A stretch of DNA of 9,411 nt, from NCBI GenBank assembly GCA_011052255.1, contig DRJJ01000191.1, positions 1 through 9,411 of the forward strand, in the 5' to 3' direction. The stretch's first letter is position 1. Each line of letters starts with the position of its first letter. The translations under genes and the position numbers were made by a program. Below the pieces are notes generated by a model, which worked only from the letters and a program-made list of their open reading frames with translations, searched no databases and had not been told where the DNA came from. Below are positions 1-5,667 of this stretch, piece after piece. The stretch comes from Gammaproteobacteria bacterium (GTDB lineage: Bacteria; Pseudomonadota; Gammaproteobacteria; DRJJ01).

Positions 1-1029
1 CAGTGAAAAGGCTTCAACATTCATCAGCGTTGTACAGGAATCCAGTTTGGCCAGCTCAAATAGCTCACCTATTAATTCGTTTAATTGCTTGCTGCGAGCA
101 TTGGCTATTTCCAGGTACTGGTGTTTTTCTTCGTCACTCAATGTATTGTCTTTTAACAGCAAGGTTTCCAGATAACCGTGTAACGATGTTAAAGGTGTAC
201 GTAAGTCATGTGATACATTCGCGATCAGTTCGCGACGCTGCGCATCGTTTTGTTTTAGTGACTCCACCTGTTGATCTATTCTGTCTGCCATCTCGTTAAA
301 ACTGGCGCCTAGCAGGTTGATCTCGTCTTCCGAGCCATCCACTACTGCAAAGCGCGCAGCGCTACTGTCGGGATGTCGACTGAAATCCTGCATGATGCCA
401 GTCAACTTACGCAATCGTCGTGTTACGTAGGAGAAGCTGCCAAGGCCTGCCAGCAACGCAACCAGTAACGCGGCGATCAACAGGAACATTGCATATTTCA
501 GGATGTAACTGTCTTTTACCCGATCGTTGATACCATCAAATAATTCACCTCCCAGTATCACGTAAACATAACCGGCCGGCCCTTGTGTGCCGTTAATCTC
601 TGCAACGGAAAATACCTTGTGGCGCTGCAGTGAACGTGGGTCATCACCCGTAAATGGATAGGTCATATCGCCTGACAAATATTCTTTAATTGGCCCCACA
701 TCCACAGACAATCGTTTTACCTTGCCACTGGGTGCGGCATAGTCCAGTATCCTGCCCTCCTTGTTAAGCAGGTACACCTCGATCTCGGGATTAATCACCA
801 TCAGGTTATGAAACAGTTTTTTCAACGCCTTGTGATTAACCTTTTCACCGGCCAGCCACGCTTCTTCATCTACGATATGCTGCGCCAGACCGGTATTGAG
901 TTTCTGTGTGACTTCCTGCTGATATTTTCCTGCCGTGTAGGCCAACACCAGGTAGAAAGCCACGCCACATAAAAACACGACAGCAAACAGTATCGCCGCC
1001 ATTTTGTGATATAGCGTTTTAAATAGCAT
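1..1029 (-). CDS. Sensor histidine kinase, C-terminus cut by the window edge
   Basis: Membrane-bound sensor kinase that would autophosphorylate on histidine and pass the phosphate to the response regulator encoded just upstream. Reading the minus strand from ATG at 1029 gives 343 codons without a stop, running off the window at base 1. A transmembrane helix at about residues 8-31 and a second at about 177-199 bracket a periplasmic sensor domain of about 145 residues. A HAMP linker (about 200-253) follows, with an EDEINLLGASFNEMADRI segment. The HisKA dimerisation helix has the H-box ANVSHDLRTPLTSLHGYLE, with H274 as the phospho-acceptor. The ATP-binding domain lies outside the window. The start is 5 bp after the regulator's stop codon, so the two are co-transcribed. 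The periplasmic domain gave me no recognisable ligand clue. Class and pairing are secure; the signal sensed is unknown. Confidence 0.93.
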   Translation of the reverse strand, partial: MLFKTLYHKMAAILFAVVFLCGVAFYLVLAYTAGKYQQEVTQKLNTGLAQHIVDEEAWLAGEKVNHKALKKLFHNLMVINPEIEVYLLNKEGRILDYAAPSGKVKRLSVDVGPIKEYLSGDMTYPFTGDDPRSLQRHKVFSVAEINGTQGPAGYVYVILGGELFDGINDRVKDSYILKYAMFLLIAALLVALLAGLGSFSYVTRRLRKLTGIMQDFSRHPDSSAARFAVVDGSEDEINLLGASFNEMADRIDQQVESLKQNDAQRRELIANVSHDLRTPLTSLHGYLETLLLKDNTLSDEEKHQYLEIANARSKQLNELIGELFELAKLDSCTTLMNVEAFSL

Positions 1030-1034
1030 GGTGC

Positions 1035-1739
1035 TCAGGTATCCATGTGGTTGGAAAATTTGTAGCCCACACCCCATACGGTAAGAATGTAGGATGGACG
1101 GGTAGGGTTATCTTCTATTTTGGCGCGCAATCGATTGATATGTGAATTGACTGTATGCTCGTAACCATCGTGACCATAACCCCATACACGATCAAGCAGC
1201 TGACTGCGGGTAAATACCTGCCCCGGGTGCATCGCAAAGTGCCACAACAGATCAAACTCCCGCGCTGTTACCTCTATCGTGCGGTCTTTTACTTTTACCA
1301 GACGGGTTTGCTGCTCGATCCGAAGCTCACCGGCCTGTACCACTTCGGCCTTCACGCCTTCCTTGACTGACATGGATTCCACGCGACGAAAAATGGCCTT
1401 CACTCTTGCGACCAGCTCACGAACACTGAACGGTTTGCTCAGGTAGTCATCAGCACCTGTGTCCAGGCCCAGTACACGGTCTGCCTCGGCCGACTTGGCG
1501 GTTAGCATCAGGATGGGGGTATACACCTGGCGTTTGCGCAACTCGGTACAAACCTCAAGGCCGTCCATCCCCGGCAGCATCAAATCAAGAATAACCAGAT
1601 CATATTCGATGGCTTGCGCCTGTTTCAGACCATCGTGCCCATTGTTTTTCAGATCCACCGTTGCACCCATGTCACGCAGATGCATCGCGACCAGATTGGC
1701 AATATCCAGATTGTCTTCGATAACCAGTATGCGTTTCAT
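1035..1739 (-). CDS. OmpR/PhoB-family DNA-binding response regulator
   Basis: Transcriptional regulator of 234 residues, the usual length of the OmpR/PhoB family. The N-terminal receiver domain (about 3-115) shows the acidic pair E8/D9, the phospho-acceptor D52 in VILDLMLPGMDG, T80 and the invariant K102 in LSKPF. The C-terminal winged helix (about 135-230) shows the family signatures LTAREFDLL-like (here VTAREFDLLWHF), RSQLLDRVWGY, a recognition helix with VNSHINRLRAKIE, and the wing VWGVGYKF. It is the first gene of a two-gene unit with the histidine kinase. Its start codon is directly preceded by a cluster of repeats (1740-1806), including an 11 bp direct repeat of the kind this family binds, so autoregulation is likely. 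The Shine-Dalgarno is a weak purine stretch (AAAGAAAAAG). I cannot assign a named orthologue from the sequence alone. Confidence 0.96.
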   Translation of the reverse strand: MKRILVIEDNLDIANLVAMHLRDMGATVDLKNNGHDGLKQAQAIEYDLVILDLMLPGMDGLEVCTELRKRQVYTPILMLTAKSAEADRVLGLDTGADDYLSKPFSVRELVARVKAIFRRVESMSVKEGVKAEVVQAGELRIEQQTRLVKVKDRTIEVTAREFDLLWHFAMHPGQVFTRSQLLDRVWGYGHDGYEHTVNSHINRLRAKIEDNPTRPSYILTVWGVGYKFSNHMDT

Positions 1740-1806
1740 AGTGATCTTTTTCTTTAGCTGTCAATATAGTAGGTTAAAAAGATCACAGAATCATCACATT
1801 TAACCC
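1740..1806. promoter_or_regulatory. Divergent control region with overlapping inverted and direct repeats
   Basis: Three symmetric signals overlap here. First, GTGATCTTTTT (1741-1751) and AAAAAGATCAC (1776-1786) form a perfect 11 bp inverted repeat with a 24 bp spacer, ending one base from the regulator's start codon. Second, ATCACA occurs at 1782-1787 and 1793-1798, an exact direct repeat with an 11 bp period, the spacing typical of tandem OmpR-family half-sites. Third, GGTTAAA (1772-1778) and TTTAACC (1799-1805) form a 7 bp inverted repeat enclosing the direct repeat. The minus strand also carries TATATT inside the spacer, a possible -10 for the regulator. The region lies between the two-component operon and the divergent thioredoxin-fusion gene, so one bound regulator could act on both. 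The repeats are seen directly; their role is inferred. Confidence 0.6.
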
Positions 1807-1834
1807 TGCCAGAGCTGGCTGTATTTGTTACTGT

Positions 1835-3094
1835 ATGCCTATGCTCAAGTATGTACTGGTACTCCTGCTCACGCTGTTCAGCTCGACAGTTGTGGTAGCC
1901 GATATTCTGCTCGAATCTGATGTAGAAGTTCCAATAGACCGCTATTCTGGCACCGGCCAGGATCTTGTTCTGTGGTTGCCATCTGAGGCAGGTGATCATG
2001 AAACCTACAGGACCACCGCTCAGGCACTTGCCGCACAAGGCACCGAGGTCTGGTTTGCCGATCTGTTGTCTGCCTGGTTCCTGTCTGCGGCAGGCAGTAG
2101 CCTTGAAAACCTGCCACCGGATGCGATTGCCGAACTTATTGAAAAGACCCTGCAACAATCCGGCAAACGTGTTTACCTGATGGCCAGCGGCAGGGGCGCT
2201 ATTCCGCTACTACGCGCAGCACGCCAATGGCAACTCAAATATCCCGGCCAGCAGCCCCTTGCAGGCGTCATTCTTGTTAGCCCAAACCTGTTTGTGCGCA
2301 CACCGGAACCGGGCATGGATGGCGAGCTGCTGCCCATCGTCAGCGCTACCAATCTACCGGTTTACATCATCCAGCCAGACAAATCACCCTGGTACTGGCA
2401 ACTTAAGCGGACAGTTCCGGCACTGGAAATATCTGGCAGTACGGTGTTTGCACGTTATCTCGAAAATGTACGCGACCGATTTTATTATCGCCCGGATGCA
2501 ACACCCGCTGAACAGGCAAGATCAAACCAGCTGCCAGGCATTATCGTCAGCGGCCTGAAACTGTTAAAATCATCTGCTCAACAGGAACGTCGGGCTAGCC
2601 ACAACTACACCCGTGCCGCGCCGGTAGCAGAGGGCAAACCGGAACGTAGCCTGCGTCCGTACAGAGGCAGGCCACAACCACCGCTACTGAACCTGCCAGA
2701 TCTGGACAATCAACAACATAATCTGGCGGACTACCGTGGCCAGGTAGTGCTGGTAAATTTCTGGGCCAGCTGGTGTCCGCCCTGTGTGCACGAAATGCCA
2801 TCCATGCAAAATCTACAGGATCATTTTGCCGGCCAGCCGTTTACTATCCTGGCGGTGAATATGGCTGAAGAACCTACGGCTATCAAACGCTTTTTACGTG
2901 ACGATGTGAAGGTCAGCTTCACCATTCTGCAAGACGCCGATGGTTCCACTCTCAATCGCTGGAAGGTATTCGCGTACCCGACTTCTTATCTGATTGGCCG
3001 TGACGGCACGATTAAATATGCCCTGTTCGGTGCGATAGACTGGGACACACCTGATGTGATGAGTATTGTTAACAATCTGCTGGCAAACCAGTAA
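1835..3094 (+). CDS. Exported fusion: degenerate alpha/beta-hydrolase-like domain plus TlpA-type thioredoxin domain
   Basis: Protein of 419 residues with an N-terminal signal peptide (hydrophobic residues about 5-21, possible cleavage after VVA22), so it should act in the periplasm. Residues about 40-245 look like an alpha/beta hydrolase: a VLWLPSEAG strand, a VYLMASGRGAIPLL nucleophile-elbow-like turn and a GVILVSPNL strand. The elbow reads A117-S118-G119-R120-G121, so glycine stands where the catalytic serine would be. A proline- and arginine-rich linker (about 250-283) leads to a TlpA/ResA-like thioredoxin domain (about 284-419) with VLVNFWASWCPPC (C314, C317) and the cis-proline P382 in AYPTSYLIG. 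The thioredoxin half probably acts as a thiol-disulfide reductase. The first half may be a binding or pseudoenzyme module. ATG at 1835 was chosen, although ATG at 1841 is also possible; neither has a clear Shine-Dalgarno. The neighbour across 4 bp is convergent hemB. Confidence 0.88.
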   Translation: MPMLKYVLVLLLTLFSSTVVVADILLESDVEVPIDRYSGTGQDLVLWLPSEAGDHETYRTTAQALAAQGTEVWFADLLSAWFLSAAGSSLENLPPDAIAELIEKTLQQSGKRVYLMASGRGAIPLLRAARQWQLKYPGQQPLAGVILVSPNLFVRTPEPGMDGELLPIVSATNLPVYIIQPDKSPWYWQLKRTVPALEISGSTVFARYLENVRDRFYYRPDATPAEQARSNQLPGIIVSGLKLLKSSAQQERRASHNYTRAAPVAEGKPERSLRPYRGRPQPPLLNLPDLDNQQHNLADYRGQVVLVNFWASWCPPCVHEMPSMQNLQDHFAGQPFTILAVNMAEEPTAIKRFLRDDVKVSFTILQDADGSTLNRWKVFAYPTSYLIGRDGTIKYALFGAIDWDTPDVMSIVNNLLANQ

Positions 3095-3098
3095 CCCG

Positions 3099-4115
3099 CT
3101 AGCCCTGTTTTAACCACTGCGCTACATCGCGCGCGTAGTAAGTCAGAATCGCATCGGCACCGGCACGCTTGAAGGCCAGCATGGATTCCATCACCACGCT
3201 ACGCTCCTCCAGCCAGCCGTTTTGTGAGGCCGCCTTGAGCATCGCGTATTCACCACTGACCTGATAAACAAAAGTCGGCGCACCAAATTGGTCTTTGATG
3301 CGGCGCACAATATCCAGGTAAAGCATGCCCGGCTTGATCATCACCATGTCGGCACCTTCTTCAAGATCCAGCGACACCTCCCACAGCGCTTCATCGCTAT
3401 TGGCCGGATCCATCTGGTAGGTGTATTTGTTAGCACCAGCCAGATTGCTGGCTGAACCCACTGCATCGCGGAACGGGCCATAGAAACTGCTCGCATATTT
3501 GGCTGCATAGGCCAGTATGCGTGTATTTCGGTAACTCTCCTGCTCCAGTGCGTTGCGAATGGCCCCTATACGCCCGTCCATCATGTCGGAGGGCGCAACG
3601 ATATCGGCACCTGCCTCGGCATGTGACAGGGCCTGCCTGACCAGCACCTCGATAGTCTCATCGTTGAGTACATAACCCTGAGCATCTGTTAAACCATCCT
3701 GGCCGTGGGTGGTAAACGGGTCCAGTGCCACATCGGTAATCACTCCCAGCTCAGGAAAGCGCTGCTTAATTGCGCGTACTGCTCGCTGTGCCAGTCCTTG
3801 CGGGTTAAACGCCTCGCTGGCATCTTCCGATTTGGCCTCGGCAGGCGTTACCGGGAACAGCGCCAGCGCCGGGATGCCCAGTTCCAGGGCGTTCTCGGCC
3901 TCCTGTAACAGCTGGTCAATACTGACACGCTCAACTCCGGGCATGGAAGTCACGGCCTCGCGCTGATTTTCACCTTCAATCACGAACAGCGGGTAAATCA
4001 GGTCATCCACCGTCAGGCAGGATTCGCGCATCAAACGGCGCGAGAAATCATCCCGGCGCATGCGTCGCATACGCACCTTTGAATAGGCGCCACGGCTGGT
4101 ATCGAATACAGACAT
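3099..4115 (-). CDS. hemB: Delta-aminolevulinic acid dehydratase (porphobilinogen synthase), magnesium-type
   Basis: Cytoplasmic haem-biosynthesis enzyme that condenses two 5-aminolevulinate molecules into porphobilinogen. The length of 338 residues is close to that of the Pseudomonas enzyme. The two Schiff-base lysines are visible: K206 in AYAAKYASSFYGPFRDA and K261 in MVMIKPGMLYLDIV. The metal region reads DVALDPFTTHGQDG (128-141). Aspartates replace the zinc-binding cysteines of the animal and E. coli enzymes, as in Pseudomonas, which points to a magnesium-activated enzyme. The ATG at 4115 is supported by a GGGAG Shine-Dalgarno 8 bases upstream and by the conserved N-terminus with RMRRMRRDDFSRRL. 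It is transcribed alone. Its 3' end faces the thioredoxin fusion with a 4 bp gap and no obvious terminator between them. Confidence 0.98.
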   Translation of the reverse strand: MSVFDTSRGAYSKVRMRRMRRDDFSRRLMRESCLTVDDLIYPLFVIEGENQREAVTSMPGVERVSIDQLLQEAENALELGIPALALFPVTPAEAKSEDASEAFNPQGLAQRAVRAIKQRFPELGVITDVALDPFTTHGQDGLTDAQGYVLNDETIEVLVRQALSHAEAGADIVAPSDMMDGRIGAIRNALEQESYRNTRILAYAAKYASSFYGPFRDAVGSASNLAGANKYTYQMDPANSDEALWEVSLDLEEGADMVMIKPGMLYLDIVRRIKDQFGAPTFVYQVSGEYAMLKAASQNGWLEERSVVMESMLAFKRAGADAILTYYARDVAQWLKQG

Positions 4116-4221
4116 CGTGTAACTCCCTGAGTTGGTTATGAAAGTAGTTTATCTGGTTTGCGTTGGGGGTTGTAGTGCTAATTGATGGTTTGGGTGAAAA
4201 CTGTTGATATTGCGAGGAGGA

Positions 4222-4258
4222 CGTAGGTCGGGTTAGCGATAGCGTAACCCGACCTACG
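4222..4258. repeat. 14 bp palindromic repeat unit (REP-like, GTAGGTCGGGTTA family)
   Basis: CGTAGGTCGGGTTA (4222-4235) and TAACCCGACCTACG (4245-4258) are perfectly complementary and enclose a 9-base loop. From memory, sequences of the form GTAGGTYGGGTTAGCG...CGTAACCYRAC are common interspersed palindromes in gamma- and betaproteobacterial genomes. This is therefore more likely a dispersed repeat than a dedicated operator. It sits about 110 bp upstream of hemB. Neither arm is followed by a T-tract, so it is not a typical intrinsic terminator. Only one copy is present in the window, so its repetitive nature cannot be shown here. Confidence 0.7.
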
Positions 4259-4320
4259 GCACGCATTGACGGCAATGTTCAGTTGTAACTCTAATAGTTC
4301 TTTGCAAGGTTATACAGCCG

Positions 4321-4377
4321 ACTCACAGAATCCCTACGGGCTTCATTGTGAGTACCCTACAGCACTTCCAGTGCTGT
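4321..4377. other. Two adjacent stable hairpins in the intergenic region
   Basis: The first hairpin, 4321-4353, has an outer stem ACTCACA/TGTGAGT (7 bp), then GAA/TTC and CCC/GGG, closing on a TAC loop. It contains a T/C mismatch and a two-base bulge. The second, 4359-4377, is ACAGCAC/GTGCTGT (7 bp) with a TTCCA loop. An alternative pairing joins CAGGG (4378-4382) to CCCTG (4392-4396), which would compete with the neighbouring terminator stem. The hairpins are seen directly; I assign no function. They could belong to a leader RNA, a REP-type element or the downstream end of a read-through transcript. Confidence 0.4.
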
Positions 4378-4383
4378 CAGGGC

Positions 4384-4412
4384 AAAAAAAACCCTGCCGG
4401 GGGAGGCAGGGT
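4384..4412 (-). terminator. Rho-independent terminator, minus-strand direction
   Basis: Read on the minus strand, ACCCTGCC (4412-4405), a TCCCCC loop and GGCAGGGT (4398-4391) form a perfect 8 bp GC-rich stem followed by seven further T residues (4390-4384). This is a textbook intrinsic terminator. The nearest upstream minus-strand protein gene ends at 4918 and has its own terminator at 4861-4883, so this one either ends a separate small transcript or insulates hemB from read-through. Confidence 0.85.
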
Positions 4413-4610
4413 AAATGCGCTTAACAAAAACATTGCGCTGGAGGAGTCAACCATAAATCAAGTGCGTTCCTCACCGGCGGTCTTTACTCCCTTGCGTCGT
4501 GAATCACTCACGTCAGCATGGGGCCGTATGGTGTCTTCAGGATTTCCACTCAAGGTGGACATTCACACCAACACCTTCAAACCGCCCGGTAACAAATCTG
4601 TTTAGATTCA
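4384..4610 (-). ncRNA. Candidate small structured RNA ending at the intrinsic terminator
   Basis: No convincing protein gene lies here, yet the stretch upstream of the minus-strand terminator can fold into a branched structure. An outer stem pairs 4581-4590 with 4473-4481 (9 bp with one bulged G). Inside it are a hairpin closed by 4571-4575/4530-4534 with an inner TCCAC/GTGGA stem (4555-4559/4545-4549), and a second hairpin CGTGA/TCACG (4512-4508/4502-4498). Together these form a three-way junction followed, about 60 bases later, by the terminator. I do not recognise it as tmRNA, 6S, 4.5S, RNase P RNA or a riboswitch that I know. The 5' end near 4610 is a guess, because the only promoter match I found (TTGTCG, 16 bp, TAAACA) is poor. 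Stems are seen; transcription is inferred from the terminator. Confidence 0.4.
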
Positions 4611-4833
4611 GTACGCATCCCGACAAACCGGGAGGAACGCGAAACTTTTGCTCTAACAACTATTTCGGCAATCATTCTGCTTTCTTGAATGCACCTTGTC
4701 AGAGGCTTTGACATAGTAAAAGCAAGTGCCATGCCAGATCTGCTGCGCTTGAGATAAGCAATTGTTATGAAAGAGATAATACGCCAAGGTGTGTTGCAAA
4801 GCATATTGAGCACTACAGGAATATGACGCCTGA

Positions 4834-4861
4834 ACGTCAATTTCCTGTCAATTTCTGACGT
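4834..4861. promoter_or_regulatory. 11 bp direct repeat resembling a Pho box, within an ACGTCA/TGACGT inverted repeat
   Basis: GTCAATTTC occurs at 4836-4844 and again at 4847-4855, an exact direct repeat with an 11 bp period. Written as half-sites it reads ACGTCAA-TTTC-CTGTCAA-TTTC, which matches the 7+4 layout of PhoB sites (consensus CTGTCAT half-sites separated by four AT-rich bases). ACGTCA (4834-4839) and TGACGT (4856-4861) flank it as a 6 bp inverted repeat. Read on the minus strand, each half contains TTGAC, and a weak -10 (TGTAGT) lies 17 bp past the second. The site could therefore drive the minus-strand transcript that ends at 4384. The direct repeat is seen; regulator identity and target are inferred. 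Confidence 0.35.
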
Positions 4862-4883
4862 AAAAGGTCACTCTGAGTGACCT
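4861..4883 (-). terminator. Likely rho-independent terminator of the 4918-5466 gene
   Basis: AGGTCACT (4865-4872) and AGTGACCT (4876-4883) form an 8 bp stem with a 3-base loop. On the minus strand the stem runs into TTTTA. It lies 35-57 bases downstream of the stop codon of the minus-strand gene ending at 4918. The T-tract is short, so some read-through is possible. A smaller hairpin, GGGCT/AGCCC (4912-4924), overlaps that gene's stop codon. Confidence 0.6.
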
Positions 4884-4917
4884 AAGGGTGATGGAAATCT
4901 GCCTGTATACCGGGCTT

Positions 4918-5466
4918 TTAGCCCAGCGTATCTGAACGATCATCGTTACGCGGCCTGGCATGGCCATCACCCAGTATGTTGCGCACCACCACCGCCTCGT
5001 TCAGTAATGCCTGCAACGACAGGGCAGCGGATGCGGACTGGCCCAGACTTAATACCGATAACTGCTTATGACGTTTTAATAAAGTGAAATATTCATCGGC
5101 CTGCAGCCACGGTTGAATTCGGTCAAAACCCTGTTTAAGCATGTCGTGAGCACCACTACGCTTCCGGCTTAGCAGTAACTGTCCATACACCAGACTAGCC
5201 ATCGCTCGGTACTTTTCACTACCAAGGGTGCTTAACTGATTGTCAAAATCTACCTGCGAGAAATGGTCAAGCCAGTAGCGCGCGACCATATCCATTATTT
5301 TAAGAAGGGGTGTTTCAGCTCCTTTCAGGTAGGCTTGCTGTAAAAGCCTGCCAACACCCTCTATGTTTTCACTGGCCAGTGCGTTTGTTTGTGGTTCTGC
5401 GAACCATGCAGACAGGCGCAAGGATTGCTGTTGCCACATTTCGGGTATAGTCCATGATAGGGCCAT
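4918..5466 (-). CDS. Hypothetical protein, predominantly alpha-helical
   Basis: Protein of 182 residues that I do not recognise. It has no signal peptide, membrane segment or cysteine, and looks almost wholly alpha-helical and soluble. Amphipathic stretches lie at about 34-70, 84-118 and 122-165, with tryptophan and tyrosine at helix packing positions (for example KYRAMASLVYGQLLLSRK). The C-terminal 15 or so residues are charged and probably disordered (DGHARPRNDDRSDTLG). A TPR-like or helical-bundle adaptor fold is possible but not demonstrated. It is transcribed divergently from arsS across a 201 bp region with a perfect inverted repeat and is followed by a terminator, which supports a real gene. 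ATG at 5466 has no clear Shine-Dalgarno; ATG at codon 10 is an alternative start. Confidence 0.65.
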   Translation of the reverse strand: MALSWTIPEMWQQQSLRLSAWFAEPQTNALASENIEGVGRLLQQAYLKGAETPLLKIMDMVARYWLDHFSQVDFDNQLSTLGSEKYRAMASLVYGQLLLSRKRSGAHDMLKQGFDRIQPWLQADEYFTLLKRHKQLSVLSLGQSASAALSLQALLNEAVVVRNILGDGHARPRNDDRSDTLG

Positions 5467-5540
5467 AATCGATACACCGGTTGGAATATGGTCGAAGTAA
5501 AAGATAACATTAGCACAAGATAAGCACGCAACGAGTCATT

Positions 5541-5570
5541 TGTCAGTATCTGATATGAACCATACTGACA
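5541..5570. promoter_or_regulatory. Perfect 9 bp inverted repeat, candidate operator
   Basis: TGTCAGTAT (5541-5549) and ATACTGACA (5562-5570) are exact inverted copies separated by 12 bp, giving 21 bp between centres, about two helical turns, as expected for a dimeric regulator. It lies roughly 100 bp upstream of arsS and 75 bp upstream of the divergent helical-protein gene, so it could control both. An AT-rich run with TATATT (about 5580-5585) just past the right arm is a possible -10 toward arsS, without a good -35. The region has no arsenical repressor site that I recognise. Confidence 0.45.
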
Positions 5571-5667
5571 TAATGTGTCTATATTAAAGGGCCTCTGATG
5601 AATGCTGTTTAAATGATAGATAAGACTGTTCAAACACAAAAACAGCCCAGCCGGAAAAACAGACACC

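Noticed and set aside
3..299. 98-codon plus-strand open frame opposite the histidine kinase
   Set aside because: It is antisense to the H-box and dimerisation helix of the kinase, whose reading frame is unmistakable; the translated product has no domain character.
1741..1786. GTGATC...GATCAC read as a CRP/FNR-type site
   Set aside because: CRP sites have TGTGA and TCACA arms separated by about 6 bp; here the arms are 24 bp apart, so a CRP dimer would not span them.
1754..2158. 134-codon minus-strand open frame across the divergent region and the fusion gene
   Set aside because: It lies opposite the signal peptide and hydrolase-like domain of the well-supported plus-strand gene and would run through the regulatory repeats.
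4498..4590. Branched block read as a known riboswitch, ribozyme or 6S/4.5S/RNase P RNA
   Set aside because: None of the conserved core motifs I know for these RNAs (for example the RNase P GAGGAAAGTC core, the tmRNA tag or the hammerhead CTGATGA/GAAA core) is present on either strand.
4348..4605. 85-codon plus-strand open frame across the hairpins and the putative small RNA
   Set aside because: The frame runs through the strong terminator stem and hairpins, its ATG lacks a Shine-Dalgarno, and the product (cysteine- and serine-rich start, no domain) looks non-coding. A shorter coding segment downstream of GGAGGAG at 4439-4445 has no standard start codon nearby.
4577..4840. 87-codon minus-strand open frame in the same intergenic region
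   Set aside because: Arginine-, isoleucine- and methionine-rich composition with no recognisable domain and no Shine-Dalgarno; its end overlaps the outer stem of the candidate RNA. Could be revisited if the minus-strand transcript is confirmed.
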